64,000 nt of DNA from Haloglomus irregulare (GTDB lineage Archaea; Halobacteriota; Halobacteria; Halobacteriales; Haloarculaceae): the NCBI RefSeq assembly GCF_007421925.1, contig NZ_QMDX01000008.1, forward strand, positions 93,945-157,944. The letters run 5' to 3'. Both the position numbers and the translations under genes were made by a program. Every line of letters begins with the position of its first letter. The stretch's first letter is position 1. The notes under the pieces were generated by a model, which saw only the letters and a list, made by a program, of their open reading frames with translations, was not told the DNA's origin and did no database searches. This document shows positions 57,158 to 64,000 of the stretch, piece after piece.

Positions 57158-59037
57158 GACGCGACCTCCGCCTCGGCAGCCAGTGCCGCGCCGCGCTCGG
57201 CTGCCGCCGCCAGCACGTCCGCCGAGGACTCCCCGGGGGCTCGCAGTCCGTCCAGCAGTTCGCTCTCGCCGCCGCGGAGCCGCTCGGTCGCGGCCAATCC
57301 GTCTCGGCCCCCGTACAGCGTCGCGAACGCCGCGTCCCCGTCATCGGTCCGCGTGACCTCTTCGACGCGGCGAACCCGGCGCTCCCGACCGCGCTCGACC
57401 TCGCGGGCGCCGACCGTCACCAGCACGTCGGTGTCCGCGAACGAGGAGGTCAGGACCCCGAGGTCCGTCACCAGTCGCTCGCGGACGGTCGCGGCGCCGT
57501 CGCCGTGGATGGTTCCGAGGACGGCCGCTCCGCCGGCGCCGACACGCATCGCCTCGTACAGCACCCGTGCCTCCTCGCCGCGGACCTCCCCGACGACGAG
57601 GGCGCTCTCGCCCAGGCGAAGCGCCGTCCGGAGCGCCTCGGCCGCGGAGGGGGCCGAGCCAGCCCCGTCCCCCTCCCCGACCCTGAGCGACTGCACGTCG
57701 CGGCCGGCGCCCTGCAGCGCCGCCGCGGGCAACTCCGGCGTGTCCTCGACCAGCACCGTTCGCGTGGTCGCCGGCAGCTCCCACAGGAGCGCGCCGAGCA
57801 GCGTCGTCTTGCCGGCGCCGCGCTCGCCCGTCACCAGGCACGCGACGCCGCGCTCGACCGCCAGCGACAGCAGCCCAGCGACCGGCGGCGGGACCGTCCC
57901 GTTCGCGACGAGGTCGACCAGCCGCCACGCCTCCCGGTCGTGGGCCCGGAAGGCGAACGCGTGGCCCTCGGTCACGGGATCGGTGACCCCCGCGACCCGA
58001 ACGCGGCGGTCGGCGACAGTCGTCGTCGCGGCCAGCGTCGGGTCGGCCCGCGAGAAGGACCGCCCCGACTCCCGCCGGAACCGGCCCGCGAGCGACGCCG
58101 CACCCGGGACCGTCAGCCGGACGTTCGTCGTCATCGTCTCGTCACCCCGGCGGACCCGGAGCGGCGTCTCGGTGACCGGCGAGGTCGCGAACACGTCGGA
58201 GACCGCCGTGTCGGCGAACAGGTCCGCCAACACCCCGGCGCCGCGGGTATGCTTCTCCAGGGTCCGCGTGAGCATCGTGAGGCCGGTATCGGAGTCCGCC
58301 TCGCTGTCCTCCGTCGTCCCCGCCCCGTCGAAGGTGGCTCCGACGGCGGCCGCGGGGCTCTCGGCGTCCTCCGCGAGCCGCTCCCGTGCCGCCGCGAGCC
58401 GTTCGAGCGTTCCGGTGTCGAGCCGGACGACCGGCGGCTCGACGTGGTACCGGCGCGGCACCTCCTCCCCGTCGGTCCGCTCGTACACTCGCACGACCGC
58501 ACCCGTCTCGAGTTCGTACCGTTCGGCGAGCACGGCGTCGGCGGGCGGCGCTCGCGCCACCAGCGACCGGCTCACCGCCGGCCCGACGAGCGGCCCGAGA
58601 GCCGCGTGGTAGTCGGGGACGTCCTCCGCGGCGGCGAGCAATCCGGTCTCAGCGGCCGCTCGACTCGTGTGACCGCTTCGCCCCGCGGCTGCCGCGGCGG
58701 CGCCCAGCGGGTCACGCCGCGCCCGTTCGGCGAGTCGCTCGTCGTGCACCTCGGCGATCTCGGCGAACCGACCGGCAGCGGTCAGCAGCGCGACCCCCCG
58801 TCCCTCGTAGGTCCGCACGACGCCCGCCGTCGAGGTCCGTACCGCCCGTCGGGAGCGACCGTCGGCCGCATCGACGGCGGTCGCACGGCAGGCCGGCGCG
58901 TGCTCGAGCCGCCCGCGGCCCGGGCAGCCGCTCGCGTCGAGTCGGAGCGTATCTTCCGCCTCCGTATCGGGGTCGCAGGCACAGTCGGCCGGATTTGCGT
59001 CCTCACGCCCCAGCAGCGGGTCCAGTTCATCGAACAC
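57154..59037 (-). CDS. Type II/IV secretion ATPase (PilB/VirB11-like)
   Basis: This protein of about 627 residues is the secretion/pilus motor ATPase. Walker A GERGAGKTTLLGALL lies near residue 404, an Asp-box-like TVLVEDTPELP follows, Walker B is VVGEVRGEEARVL near 481, and a His box GTIHGDGAATV follows. An N-terminal segment (residues 10-55) has cysteines 19, 21, 38 and 50 in ADCACD, SGCPGR and PACRA, a likely metal site. Starts other than GTG 59037 lengthen an unconserved region; this GTG overlaps the preceding stop by 11 nt. Confidence 0.9.
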   Translation of the reverse strand: MFDELDPLLGREDANPADCACDPDTEAEDTLRLDASGCPGRGRLEHAPACRATAVDAADGRSRRAVRTSTAGVVRTYEGRGVALLTAAGRFAEIAEVHDERLAERARRDPLGAAAAAAGRSGHTSRAAAETGLLAAAEDVPDYHAALGPLVGPAVSRSLVARAPPADAVLAERYELETGAVVRVYERTDGEEVPRRYHVEPPVVRLDTGTLERLAAARERLAEDAESPAAAVGATFDGAGTTEDSEADSDTGLTMLTRTLEKHTRGAGVLADLFADTAVSDVFATSPVTETPLRVRRGDETMTTNVRLTVPGAASLAGRFRRESGRSFSRADPTLAATTTVADRRVRVAGVTDPVTEGHAFAFRAHDREAWRLVDLVANGTVPPPVAGLLSLAVERGVACLVTGERGAGKTTLLGALLWELPATTRTVLVEDTPELPAAALQGAGRDVQSLRVGEGDGAGSAPSAAEALRTALRLGESALVVGEVRGEEARVLYEAMRVGAGGAAVLGTIHGDGAATVRERLVTDLGVLTSSFADTDVLVTVGAREVERGRERRVRRVEEVTRTDDGDAAFATLYGGRDGLAATERLRGGESELLDGLRAPGESSADVLAAAAERGAALAAEAEVAS

Positions 59038-59491
59038 GGGCCGTCTGGTCCCGGCCTCCGGTTTCAATCTCCGGGCCGGAGCTGTCGGGGCGCACGATGA
59101 CCACCACCGGACCGTCGCCGCCACGCTGGAGCTCCAGCCGGAGCTGGTGCTGCCCGGGTCCGAGGCGGATGAGGTCGCCGCCGGTGTGTACCCGGACGGT
59201 CACCTGACGACGATGCCAGGGACCACCGTCGACCCGCCAGGCGACGCCGCCCTCGCCGATACGGACGGCCCCATCGGCGGGAACACGGAGCCCGGCCGAC
59301 CGGCGTGCACCTCCCCGCCGGGTCGCGTCGTTCGTCCGCGCGAACCGTTCGAGGACCGCCGTGAACGTCGTGGCCGTTCCGTCGAGTCGCGTGGCCGTGC
59401 GGTTCTCCGTCCCCCGCTCGGCGGCCGGGACGCCAATACCGAGCAGCGCGCCCGCGACGAGGACGGTGACGGCGAGGCGGACGGCGCTCAT
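59027..59491 (-). CDS. Signal-anchored accessory protein of the pilus operon
   Basis: This 154-residue protein has an N-terminal hydrophobic signal or anchor (VRLAVTVLVAGALLGIGV, residues 4-21) and a small predicted beta domain (VRIGEGGVAWRVDGGPWHRR, RLGPGQHQLRLELQRGG). It is encoded between a coiled-coil gene and the motor ATPase, overlapping both by short stretches (ATGA at 59488-59491 and 11 nt at 59027-59037). I recall a haloarchaeal family (possibly DUF7311) in this position. It may assist pilin assembly or line the exit path. Confidence 0.72.
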   Translation of the reverse strand: MSAVRLAVTVLVAGALLGIGVPAAERGTENRTATRLDGTATTFTAVLERFARTNDATRRGGARRSAGLRVPADGAVRIGEGGVAWRVDGGPWHRRQVTVRVHTGGDLIRLGPGQHQLRLELQRGGDGPVVVIVRPDSSGPEIETGGRDQTARVR

Positions 59492-59943
59492 GCCCCGTCG
59501 CTCAGGTCGTCCGGCCAGTCGCGGTCGGGTCGACCAGTGGGCCGCGAGCGAGTTCGTTCCGTCGCCCGCGTGGCTGCGCTGGCCGTCACCGCTTCCGGCG
59601 GCTCGATGTCGGCCTCCGGCTCGATGCTGCAGCCCGAGCCGTTCCCCTCCGCGCCGAGGGCGGCTCGGAGCGCCTGGACGGCAGCCTCCAGTCGGGCGAG
59701 TCGCCGCTCGACACCGGCGCCCGCGCCGTCGGTCCGGACGCCGTCGGCGGGTCTCCGCTCGTCGTCCGGCAGCGGGGTATCAGCGGGAGCGTTCTCGGCC
59801 GGGTCGCGTCGTGCGTTGTCGGGGTCTCCATGAGACGGTCGCTCGTCGTCGGCTGCCGCCTCCAGCGTCGTCCCGTCGTCGGTCAGCGCCCGCTCGACGG
59901 CCCGGAGGCGGGCGGCGAGTGCCTCGGTATCCGGTGTCGGCAT
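59488..59943 (-). CDS. Coiled-coil accessory protein of the pilus operon
   Basis: This 151-residue cytoplasmic protein has a short N-terminal coiled coil (TEALAARLRAVERALTDDG), a long acidic disordered middle, a second helix (ERRLARLEAAVQALRAAL) and a charged tail. It is the first gene of the operon leading to the ATPase and PilC-like platform, with an ATGA overlap to the next gene. I recall it as a haloarchaeal DUF7310-type family. The promoter shows TATA-like gttcaagta within an imperfect palindrome at 59964-59979. Confidence 0.72.
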   Translation of the reverse strand: MPTPDTEALAARLRAVERALTDDGTTLEAAADDERPSHGDPDNARRDPAENAPADTPLPDDERRPADGVRTDGAGAGVERRLARLEAAVQALRAALGAEGNGSGCSIEPEADIEPPEAVTASAATRATERTRSRPTGRPDRDWPDDLSDGA

Positions 59944-59963
59944 ACGGCTGTTGCTCCCGGGAT

Positions 59964-59979
59964 CGTACTTGAACGTACG
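59964..59979. promoter_or_regulatory. Short inverted repeat at the pilus operon promoter
   Basis: CGTAC (59964-59968) and GTACG (59975-59979) flank a 6-nt centre that overlaps the TATA-like element 21-36 nt upstream of the first pilus gene. The arms are only 5 bp, so an operator role is tentative. Confidence 0.4.
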
Positions 59980-60001
59980 GGAGAGGGCGGGAGTCGACCC
60001 G

Positions 60002-61357
60002 TTACTGCTTGACGAGACTGCGGCCGTCGAACTCCGGCCGGTCGTAGTCGACGTCCATCAGGTCGAGCACCGTCGGGCCGATATCGAACAGGTCGGCGTC
60101 AGTGACCGGCGCCTCCGGGTCGTCGATGAGCAGCGAGGCGTTGTCGAACGAGTGCATCCCGTTGCGGGGGCCGGTGTCGAACACCTCGTCGTGGCCCTTG
60201 AACCCGGACTTCAGGTCGAAGCCGTGGTTCGGGACCACCGTCAGGTCCGGCGCGATGCCGTCGTGGGCGCCCCGGTAGGCGTCCTCCTTCGTGACGACGC
60301 GGTCGGCGACGGGCTCGCCGTCGGGCCCGGTCATCTCCTCCAGCATCGACTTCAGCTCCGCTCGGGTCTCCTCGTACTCGTCCTGCGGGACACCGCCGTT
60401 GGGCTCGCGACCCTCCAGATTGAGGTAGAACCGGCCGGGGATGAGCGAGTACGCCTTCGCGTCCTCGGAGATATCGCCCAACTCGTCGTGGTCGTCCGTG
60501 TCGAACTCCAGCCAGCCCTCGCGCTGGAGCCAGGCGTTGCAGTGGACCTCGTGGTGGAGCGTGGTGAAGCCGTGGTCCGAGGCGACCATCATCGTCGTCT
60601 CCTCGTCCAGCATCGCCCGGAGCTCGCCGAGATAGCGGTCGACCTTCTCGTAGAACTCCAGGAACAGCTCGGCCTCCTCGCTGTCAGGGCGCTCGTCGTA
60701 GTCGCCGAACAGGAAGTGGTTGACCCGGTCGGTTGTCATGAAGACGCCGAAGAAGAGGTCCCAGTCGTCCTGCTGGATGAACTGCTTGTACGCCTCGAAA
60801 CGGGCGTCGAGCGTCCGGTGAGCGTCCTCCATGAACTCGGACTTGTCCTCCTTGTGCCCGAGTTTGGCGTTCACGTCGATGCGGTAGCCGTTCTCCTCCA
60901 GCTGCTCGCGGAACTCATCGGGGTAGGCGGCCTTCTCGACCCCCGGGGAGAGGAACCCGCTCACCATCCGTTGGACGTCCCGCTGGGGCGGGAACGTCAC
61001 GGGGACGTTCATGACCGAGGCGTTCCGGTCGGCGTTCTCGACGCGGTCCCAGATGCGGGTCGCCCGCACGTCACGGCCCATCGGAACGTAGGTGTCGTAC
61101 GAGCCGTTCTCGCGGTCCTGGAAGCCGTAGACGCCGGTCTCGCCGGGATTGACGCCCGTCGTGAGGGCGGGCCAGCAGGCGCTGGACTCCGGCGGCACGA
61201 TGCTGTCGATGGCCCCGGCGCTCCCCCCGGCCGCGATGTCGGTCAGGTTGGGGAAGACCTCCGGGTTGTCCGCGATGAGGCTATAGGGAACGCCGTCGAT
61301 GCCGAAGAAGGCGACGCGCGGCCCGTCGTCTCCGCGCAGTCGGTCGAACAGGCCCAT
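60002..61357 (-). CDS. Alkaline phosphatase superfamily type I phosphodiesterase
   Basis: This 451-residue enzyme of the alkaline phosphatase superfamily (nucleotide pyrophosphatase/phosphodiesterase type) has the metal strand VAFFGIDGVPYSLI near residues 15-28, a nucleophile region SACWPALTTGVNPGETGVYGF near 59-79, and MMVASDHGFTTL near 256 with another DLTVVPNHGFDLKSG block near 365. It should hydrolyse a phosphodiester or phosphoglycan; the substrate is unknown. A TATA-like ttcttgtagc lies 24-33 nt upstream of the ATG. Confidence 0.88.
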   Translation of the reverse strand: MGLFDRLRGDDGPRVAFFGIDGVPYSLIADNPEVFPNLTDIAAGGSAGAIDSIVPPESSACWPALTTGVNPGETGVYGFQDRENGSYDTYVPMGRDVRATRIWDRVENADRNASVMNVPVTFPPQRDVQRMVSGFLSPGVEKAAYPDEFREQLEENGYRIDVNAKLGHKEDKSEFMEDAHRTLDARFEAYKQFIQQDDWDLFFGVFMTTDRVNHFLFGDYDERPDSEEAELFLEFYEKVDRYLGELRAMLDEETTMMVASDHGFTTLHHEVHCNAWLQREGWLEFDTDDHDELGDISEDAKAYSLIPGRFYLNLEGREPNGGVPQDEYEETRAELKSMLEEMTGPDGEPVADRVVTKEDAYRGAHDGIAPDLTVVPNHGFDLKSGFKGHDEVFDTGPRNGMHSFDNASLLIDDPEAPVTDADLFDIGPTVLDLMDVDYDRPEFDGRSLVKQ

Positions 61358-61461
61358 ACCGACGATGGCGGCGTCGGGCTACAAGAACCTTCGTTTCGCC
61401 GTCGAACGCGCCGCTCCAGGGTAGCAGCAACGATTTCCGGGGCCAGGGTCCGACGCGACGC

Positions 61462-61599
61462 TCATTCCCCCGCTGACGGCTCCGTCCCGGTCTCGTCGTC
61501 GTCCTCCCCTACCCCGTCCTCGGCGGACGGGTCGGTCAGGCTCTCGGGAACGACGGTCGGGTGGTCGATACCCACCGGAGGGGGCTCTCGGGTCGCCAT
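61462..61599 (-). CDS. Small acidic protein of 45 residues
   Basis: An ATG at 61599 opens a 45-codon frame ending TGA at 61462. The protein starts MATREPPPVGIDHPTVVPES and ends in a run of Asp/Glu, typical of halophile proteins. An AT-rich promoter-like segment (taattatttg, about 61627-61636) lies 28-37 nt upstream, which makes an expressed gene plausible. No domain is recognised. It is shorter than usual gene-calling cutoffs, so conservation is needed for certainty. Confidence 0.5.
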   Translation of the reverse strand: MATREPPPVGIDHPTVVPESLTDPSAEDGVGEDDDETGTEPSAGE

Positions 61600-61749
61600 A
61601 CGAGAGTAGATACGGGACGCACACGCAAATAATTACTCATGTGCATAAGTTATCCTCCTGCCGGCTGACATTACCGTGGGTTGTACTCCCGGCAACCGTT
61701 GCCGGTCCCTCGGTCGCGGATCCGGCGCGTGTGGTGTGCGCGGCCCCGG

Positions 61750-62283
61750 TCAGCCGAAGTGCTCCTCGTAGAGGTCCTGTGCGTGCTCGATGGCGTCCAT
61801 CGCGGCCCCCTTGTCCTCCCAGCCCAGGGTCTCGACCTCCTTGCCCTCCTCCAGGTTCTTGTAGGTCGAGAAGAACTCGTCGATCTCGTCGAGCTGCTGC
61901 CCCGTGATGTCCTCGAGGTCCTGGACGTGGTCGAAGCGCGGGTCCTCGGTGGGGACGGCGATGACCTTGTCGTCCTGCTCGCCGTCATCGTCCATCCTCA
62001 TGAGTGCGACCGGACGGGCCTCGATGATGCAGCCCGGGAAGGTGGCGTCCTCGACGAGCACCAGCACGTCGAACGGGTCCTCGTCGTCGTAGTACGACCG
62101 CGGGATGAACCCGTAGTCAGAGGGGTAGTGCACGTTCGAATGGAGGACGCGGTCGAGCACGACGCCGGGCACGTCCTTGTCGTACTCGTATTTGTTGCGC
62201 TCGCCCTTCAGACACTCCACGACCGCGTAGATCTCCTCCGGCGGGTCCGGTCCGGTCTCGAGGTCCGTCCAGAGATTCGTCAT
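61750..62283 (-). CDS. ppa: Inorganic pyrophosphatase (family I)
   Basis: This 177-residue soluble family I pyrophosphatase hydrolyses PPi to drive biosynthesis. It has the substrate-binding KGERNKYEYDKDVPGVVLDR block near 26-45, YPSDYGFIPRSYYDDEDPFD near 53-72 with the metal-binding aspartates, and VLVLVEDATFPGC near 73-85. A TATA-like ccttaacag lies about 22-30 nt upstream of the ATG. Confidence 0.97.
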   Translation of the reverse strand: MTNLWTDLETGPDPPEEIYAVVECLKGERNKYEYDKDVPGVVLDRVLHSNVHYPSDYGFIPRSYYDDEDPFDVLVLVEDATFPGCIIEARPVALMRMDDDGEQDDKVIAVPTEDPRFDHVQDLEDITGQQLDEIDEFFSTYKNLEEGKEVETLGWEDKGAAMDAIEHAQDLYEEHFG

Positions 62284-62394
62284 GGGCTCGAATCGGTGCG
62301 GCCCTGTTAAGGCGTTTCTGTTTCACCGGCTCGACGCCGCTGGAGCGACTGGGGGTCACTTCCGGGTCGCTCGCCCCCGGTCCCGGCCGCCGGT

Positions 62395-63021
62395 CTAGTC
62401 GCTCCGTTCCTCGGTCGCGGCCCGTGCGACCAGTTCCAGCGACTCGGCCACGGCCGCGCGCTGGTCGTCGTCCGGCCACGCGTTCCGGGGGAAGTACTCC
62501 TCCAGGAACTCCTCGCGCATCCGGTCGGTCGCCTGCTCGACCGGGCGGGCGTAATGGTTGCTCATGAACGTCGCGAACGCCTCGGCGTTCGCCCCGTGGG
62601 GTTCGCCGTGGGCCTCGGCGACGGTCTCCGCGACCGCCTCGTTATGTGCCGCGACCGCGTCCCACTCCGCCGTGTCGACCGCGCCCTCCAGCGGGCGCTC
62701 CACGGCGCGGTCCGTGTCCTCGATGCGGGCCGGGACGACGTTCCCGTCGACGACCCACGAGTCCGGATGCAGGACGAGCGTCGCCTCGGACTCCTCCCCC
62801 CGGACCCGGGCGGTGAAGCCGTACTCGGCGAGCAGGTCGCCCCGGCGGTCCCGGTAGGCCGCCGCCTCGTTCGGGTCGACGGCGTCGCGCGCCAGCCGGG
62901 TCAGCCGCTCGGCCTCGTCGGCCGCGTCGACCGGGAGCTCGCCGTCGCCGGTCGTCCCCTCGTCACCGTCACGCTCCGCCGCCGTCGCGTCCCCGTCGGT
63001 GCTGCTGTCCTCAGGCGTCAT
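62395..63021 (-). CDS. rnhA-operon conserved haloarchaeal protein
   Basis: This 208-residue acidic protein has a disordered N-terminus (first 30 residues) and a helical core with RLARDAVDPNEAAAYRDRRG, PDSWVVDGNVVPARIEDTDR and HYARPVEQATDRMREEFLEE. It overlaps the 3' end of the RNase HI gene by 11 nt, so the two are cotranscribed. It matches my memory of the haloarchaeal 'rnhA operon protein'. The biochemical role is unknown. Confidence 0.78.
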   Translation of the reverse strand: MTPEDSSTDGDATAAERDGDEGTTGDGELPVDAADEAERLTRLARDAVDPNEAAAYRDRRGDLLAEYGFTARVRGEESEATLVLHPDSWVVDGNVVPARIEDTDRAVERPLEGAVDTAEWDAVAAHNEAVAETVAEAHGEPHGANAEAFATFMSNHYARPVEQATDRMREEFLEEYFPRNAWPDDDQRAAVAESLELVARAATEERSD

Positions 63022-63604
63022 CGAGTGCTTCGTTGGCCAACTCGTCGGCGCGGGCGTTTATCTCCCGCGGAACGTGCTCCAGGGTCCACTCGTCGAACCG
63101 GGCCAGCAGCTCCCGTGCCCGGACCCGGAACTCCCGCAGTTCGGGGTCGTTCGTGTCCCACGCCCCCTTGACCTGCTTGACGATGAGTTCCGAATCCCCG
63201 CGGACGTGGACCTCGTCGAAGCCGATGTCGGCGGCGACCTCGAGGGCGGTGACGAGCGCCCGGTACTCGGCCTGGTTGTTGGTCGCGCGGCCGATGGTCT
63301 CGCCCCCTTCGGCCGCGATGCCGTCCCCGGTGACGACCGCGTAGCCGACGGCCGAGGGACCGGGGTTCCCACGACAGGCACCGTCGAAGTAGACGTGCGC
63401 GCGGCCGCCGCTCCCGCGGAGCAGCCCCACCAGCCGCTCCGCCGACCCACCCTGGACGACCACCTTCCCCTCGTAGGCGACGGCGGTCGCGCCGGCATGT
63501 TCGGCCCGCCACAGTTCGTGCTCGGTGTTCCCCGCCCGGACCTCGATGCCGGCCGCCGCCAGTCGCTCGCGGGCCTCGGCCGGATCACACTCTACCACGG
63601 GCAT
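63011..63604 (-). CDS. rnhA: Ribonuclease HI
   Basis: This 197-residue RNase HI cleaves the RNA strand of RNA/DNA hybrids. The catalytic carboxylates are Asp 74 (VYFDGACRGNPGPSAVGY), Glu 113 (NNQAEYRAL), Asp 137 (VRGDSEL) and Asp 187 (ARADELANEAL). About 66 residues precede the RNase H domain, like the N-terminal extension described for the Halobacterium enzyme. A TATA-like cgctaagtg lies 23-31 nt upstream of ATG 63604. It is divergent from the TFB gene. Confidence 0.95.
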   Translation of the reverse strand: MPVVECDPAEARERLAAAGIEVRAGNTEHELWRAEHAGATAVAYEGKVVVQGGSAERLVGLLRGSGGRAHVYFDGACRGNPGPSAVGYAVVTGDGIAAEGGETIGRATNNQAEYRALVTALEVAADIGFDEVHVRGDSELIVKQVKGAWDTNDPELREFRVRARELLARFDEWTLEHVPREINARADELANEALDDA

Positions 63605-63708
63605 GCCCGGAGGTGGTCCAAGCCCCCACTTAGCGGTTCCGGTGGCCGGGCCCGAAGACCGTCGGTGGGTAGCGGTTTTGTTGCCCTGGAACCGGGCATG
63701 GCCCCGGG

Positions 63709-63716
63709 TTTTATTA
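63709..63716 (+). promoter_or_regulatory. TFB gene promoter TATA element
   Basis: TTTTATTA sits 29-36 nt upstream of the ATG of the TFB gene, with a GC-rich element just upstream that could serve as the BRE. This gives a leaderless or near-leaderless transcript. Confidence 0.6.
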
Positions 63717-63744
63717 TGGTCCCGGCCACCAAGTTTTTACTGCG

Positions 63745-64000
63745 ATGACACGGCCCACACGGCAGCGCGAACGTAGTCGCTCGCAGGAGGGGGAGGCGGA
63801 AACCGAGACCGAGACCGAGGACGAGGACACGCAGATCTGTCCGGAGTGCTCCTCGGAGAGCGTCGTCAAGAGCGCCGATCGGGGGGAACTCATCTGCGAG
63901 GACTGCGGTCTGGTCATCGAGGAGGACCAGATCGACCCCGGGCCGGAGTGGCGCGCGTTCAACCACTCCGAGCGCCAGTCCAAGTCCCGTGTGGGCGCCC
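63745..64000 (+). CDS. tfb: Transcription initiation factor TFB (partial, 5' end)
   Basis: The first 85 codons of a TFIIB homologue run off the right edge of the window. After an acidic, halophile-specific N-terminus, the zinc ribbon QICPECSSESVVKSADRGEL ... CEDCG lies near residues 31-55, followed by the B-finger/reader region GPEWRAFNHSERQSKSRVG, which enters the RNA polymerase active site. Haloarchaea encode several TFBs; which one this is cannot be told from the fragment. Confidence 0.95.
   Translation, partial: MTRPTRQRERSRSQEGEAETETETEDEDTQICPECSSESVVKSADRGELICEDCGLVIEEDQIDPGPEWRAFNHSERQSKSRVGA

Overview
The window is haloarchaeal chromosome. Evidence is the very high GC content, acidic proteins, archaeal hallmark genes (topoisomerase VI, 20S proteasome beta subunit, L44e and S27e, the AglB oligosaccharyltransferase, TFB) together with bacterial-type gyrase and UvrB, and many leaderless genes whose TATA-like box sits about 25-32 nt upstream of the start codon. 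I cannot name a genus. Genes are dense and uniform in base composition. I see no insertion sequence, integrase, rRNA, CRISPR array or obvious acquired island. One RNA gene is present, tRNA-His(GTG), at 50320-50391.

Layout. 0.1-2.8 kb: glutamine amidotransferase, a glutamate-cysteine-ligase-family enzyme and an RDD membrane protein. 2.9-9.6 kb: a MoxR/DUF58/DUF4129 membrane cluster of four translationally coupled + genes with a convergent MoxR ATPase. 9.7-16.7 kb: small membrane proteins, a Bat-type HTH regulator, an MBL lactonase-like enzyme, an MFS carrier, acyl-CoA dehydrogenase and a glycosyltransferase. 16.8-26.5 kb: L44e/S27e, a phosphoesterase, an FAD amine-oxidase-type enzyme, a CcdA/TlpA pair, a threonine-synthase-like protein lacking its PLP lysine, an MFS carrier, UvrB and an XRE-CBS regulator. 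26.6-34.0 kb: PurM, then aglB-DUF368-MFS, then psmB. 34.3-44.3 kb: small proteins, then top6BA back-to-back with gyrB and gyrA. 44.3-55.6 kb: methyltransferase, arginase, sugar epimerase, a winged-helix regulator, NDH-2-like dehydrogenase, tRNA-His, carotenoid oxygenase, a CinA-like protein, site-2 protease and an FAD oxidoreductase. 55.6-60 kb: a type IV pilus motor operon. 60-64 kb: phosphodiesterase, a small acidic protein, pyrophosphatase, RNase HI with its operon partner, and the 5' part of a TFB gene.

The most informative groupings are these. (1) aglB is followed 1 nt later by a DUF368 protein. Bacterial DUF368 proteins translocate polyprenyl phosphate, so this pairing suggests recycling of dolichyl phosphate after N-glycosylation. 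(2) The MoxR/DUF58 cluster joins an ectodomain with three Ig-like repeats to a cytoplasmic DUF4129 tail and has no transglutaminase gene. (3) The topoisomerase VI and gyrase operons share a divergent control region in which a 15-bp alternating G/C tract abuts the gyrB TATA box. (4) Two one-component regulators have clear inverted repeats at their own promoters.
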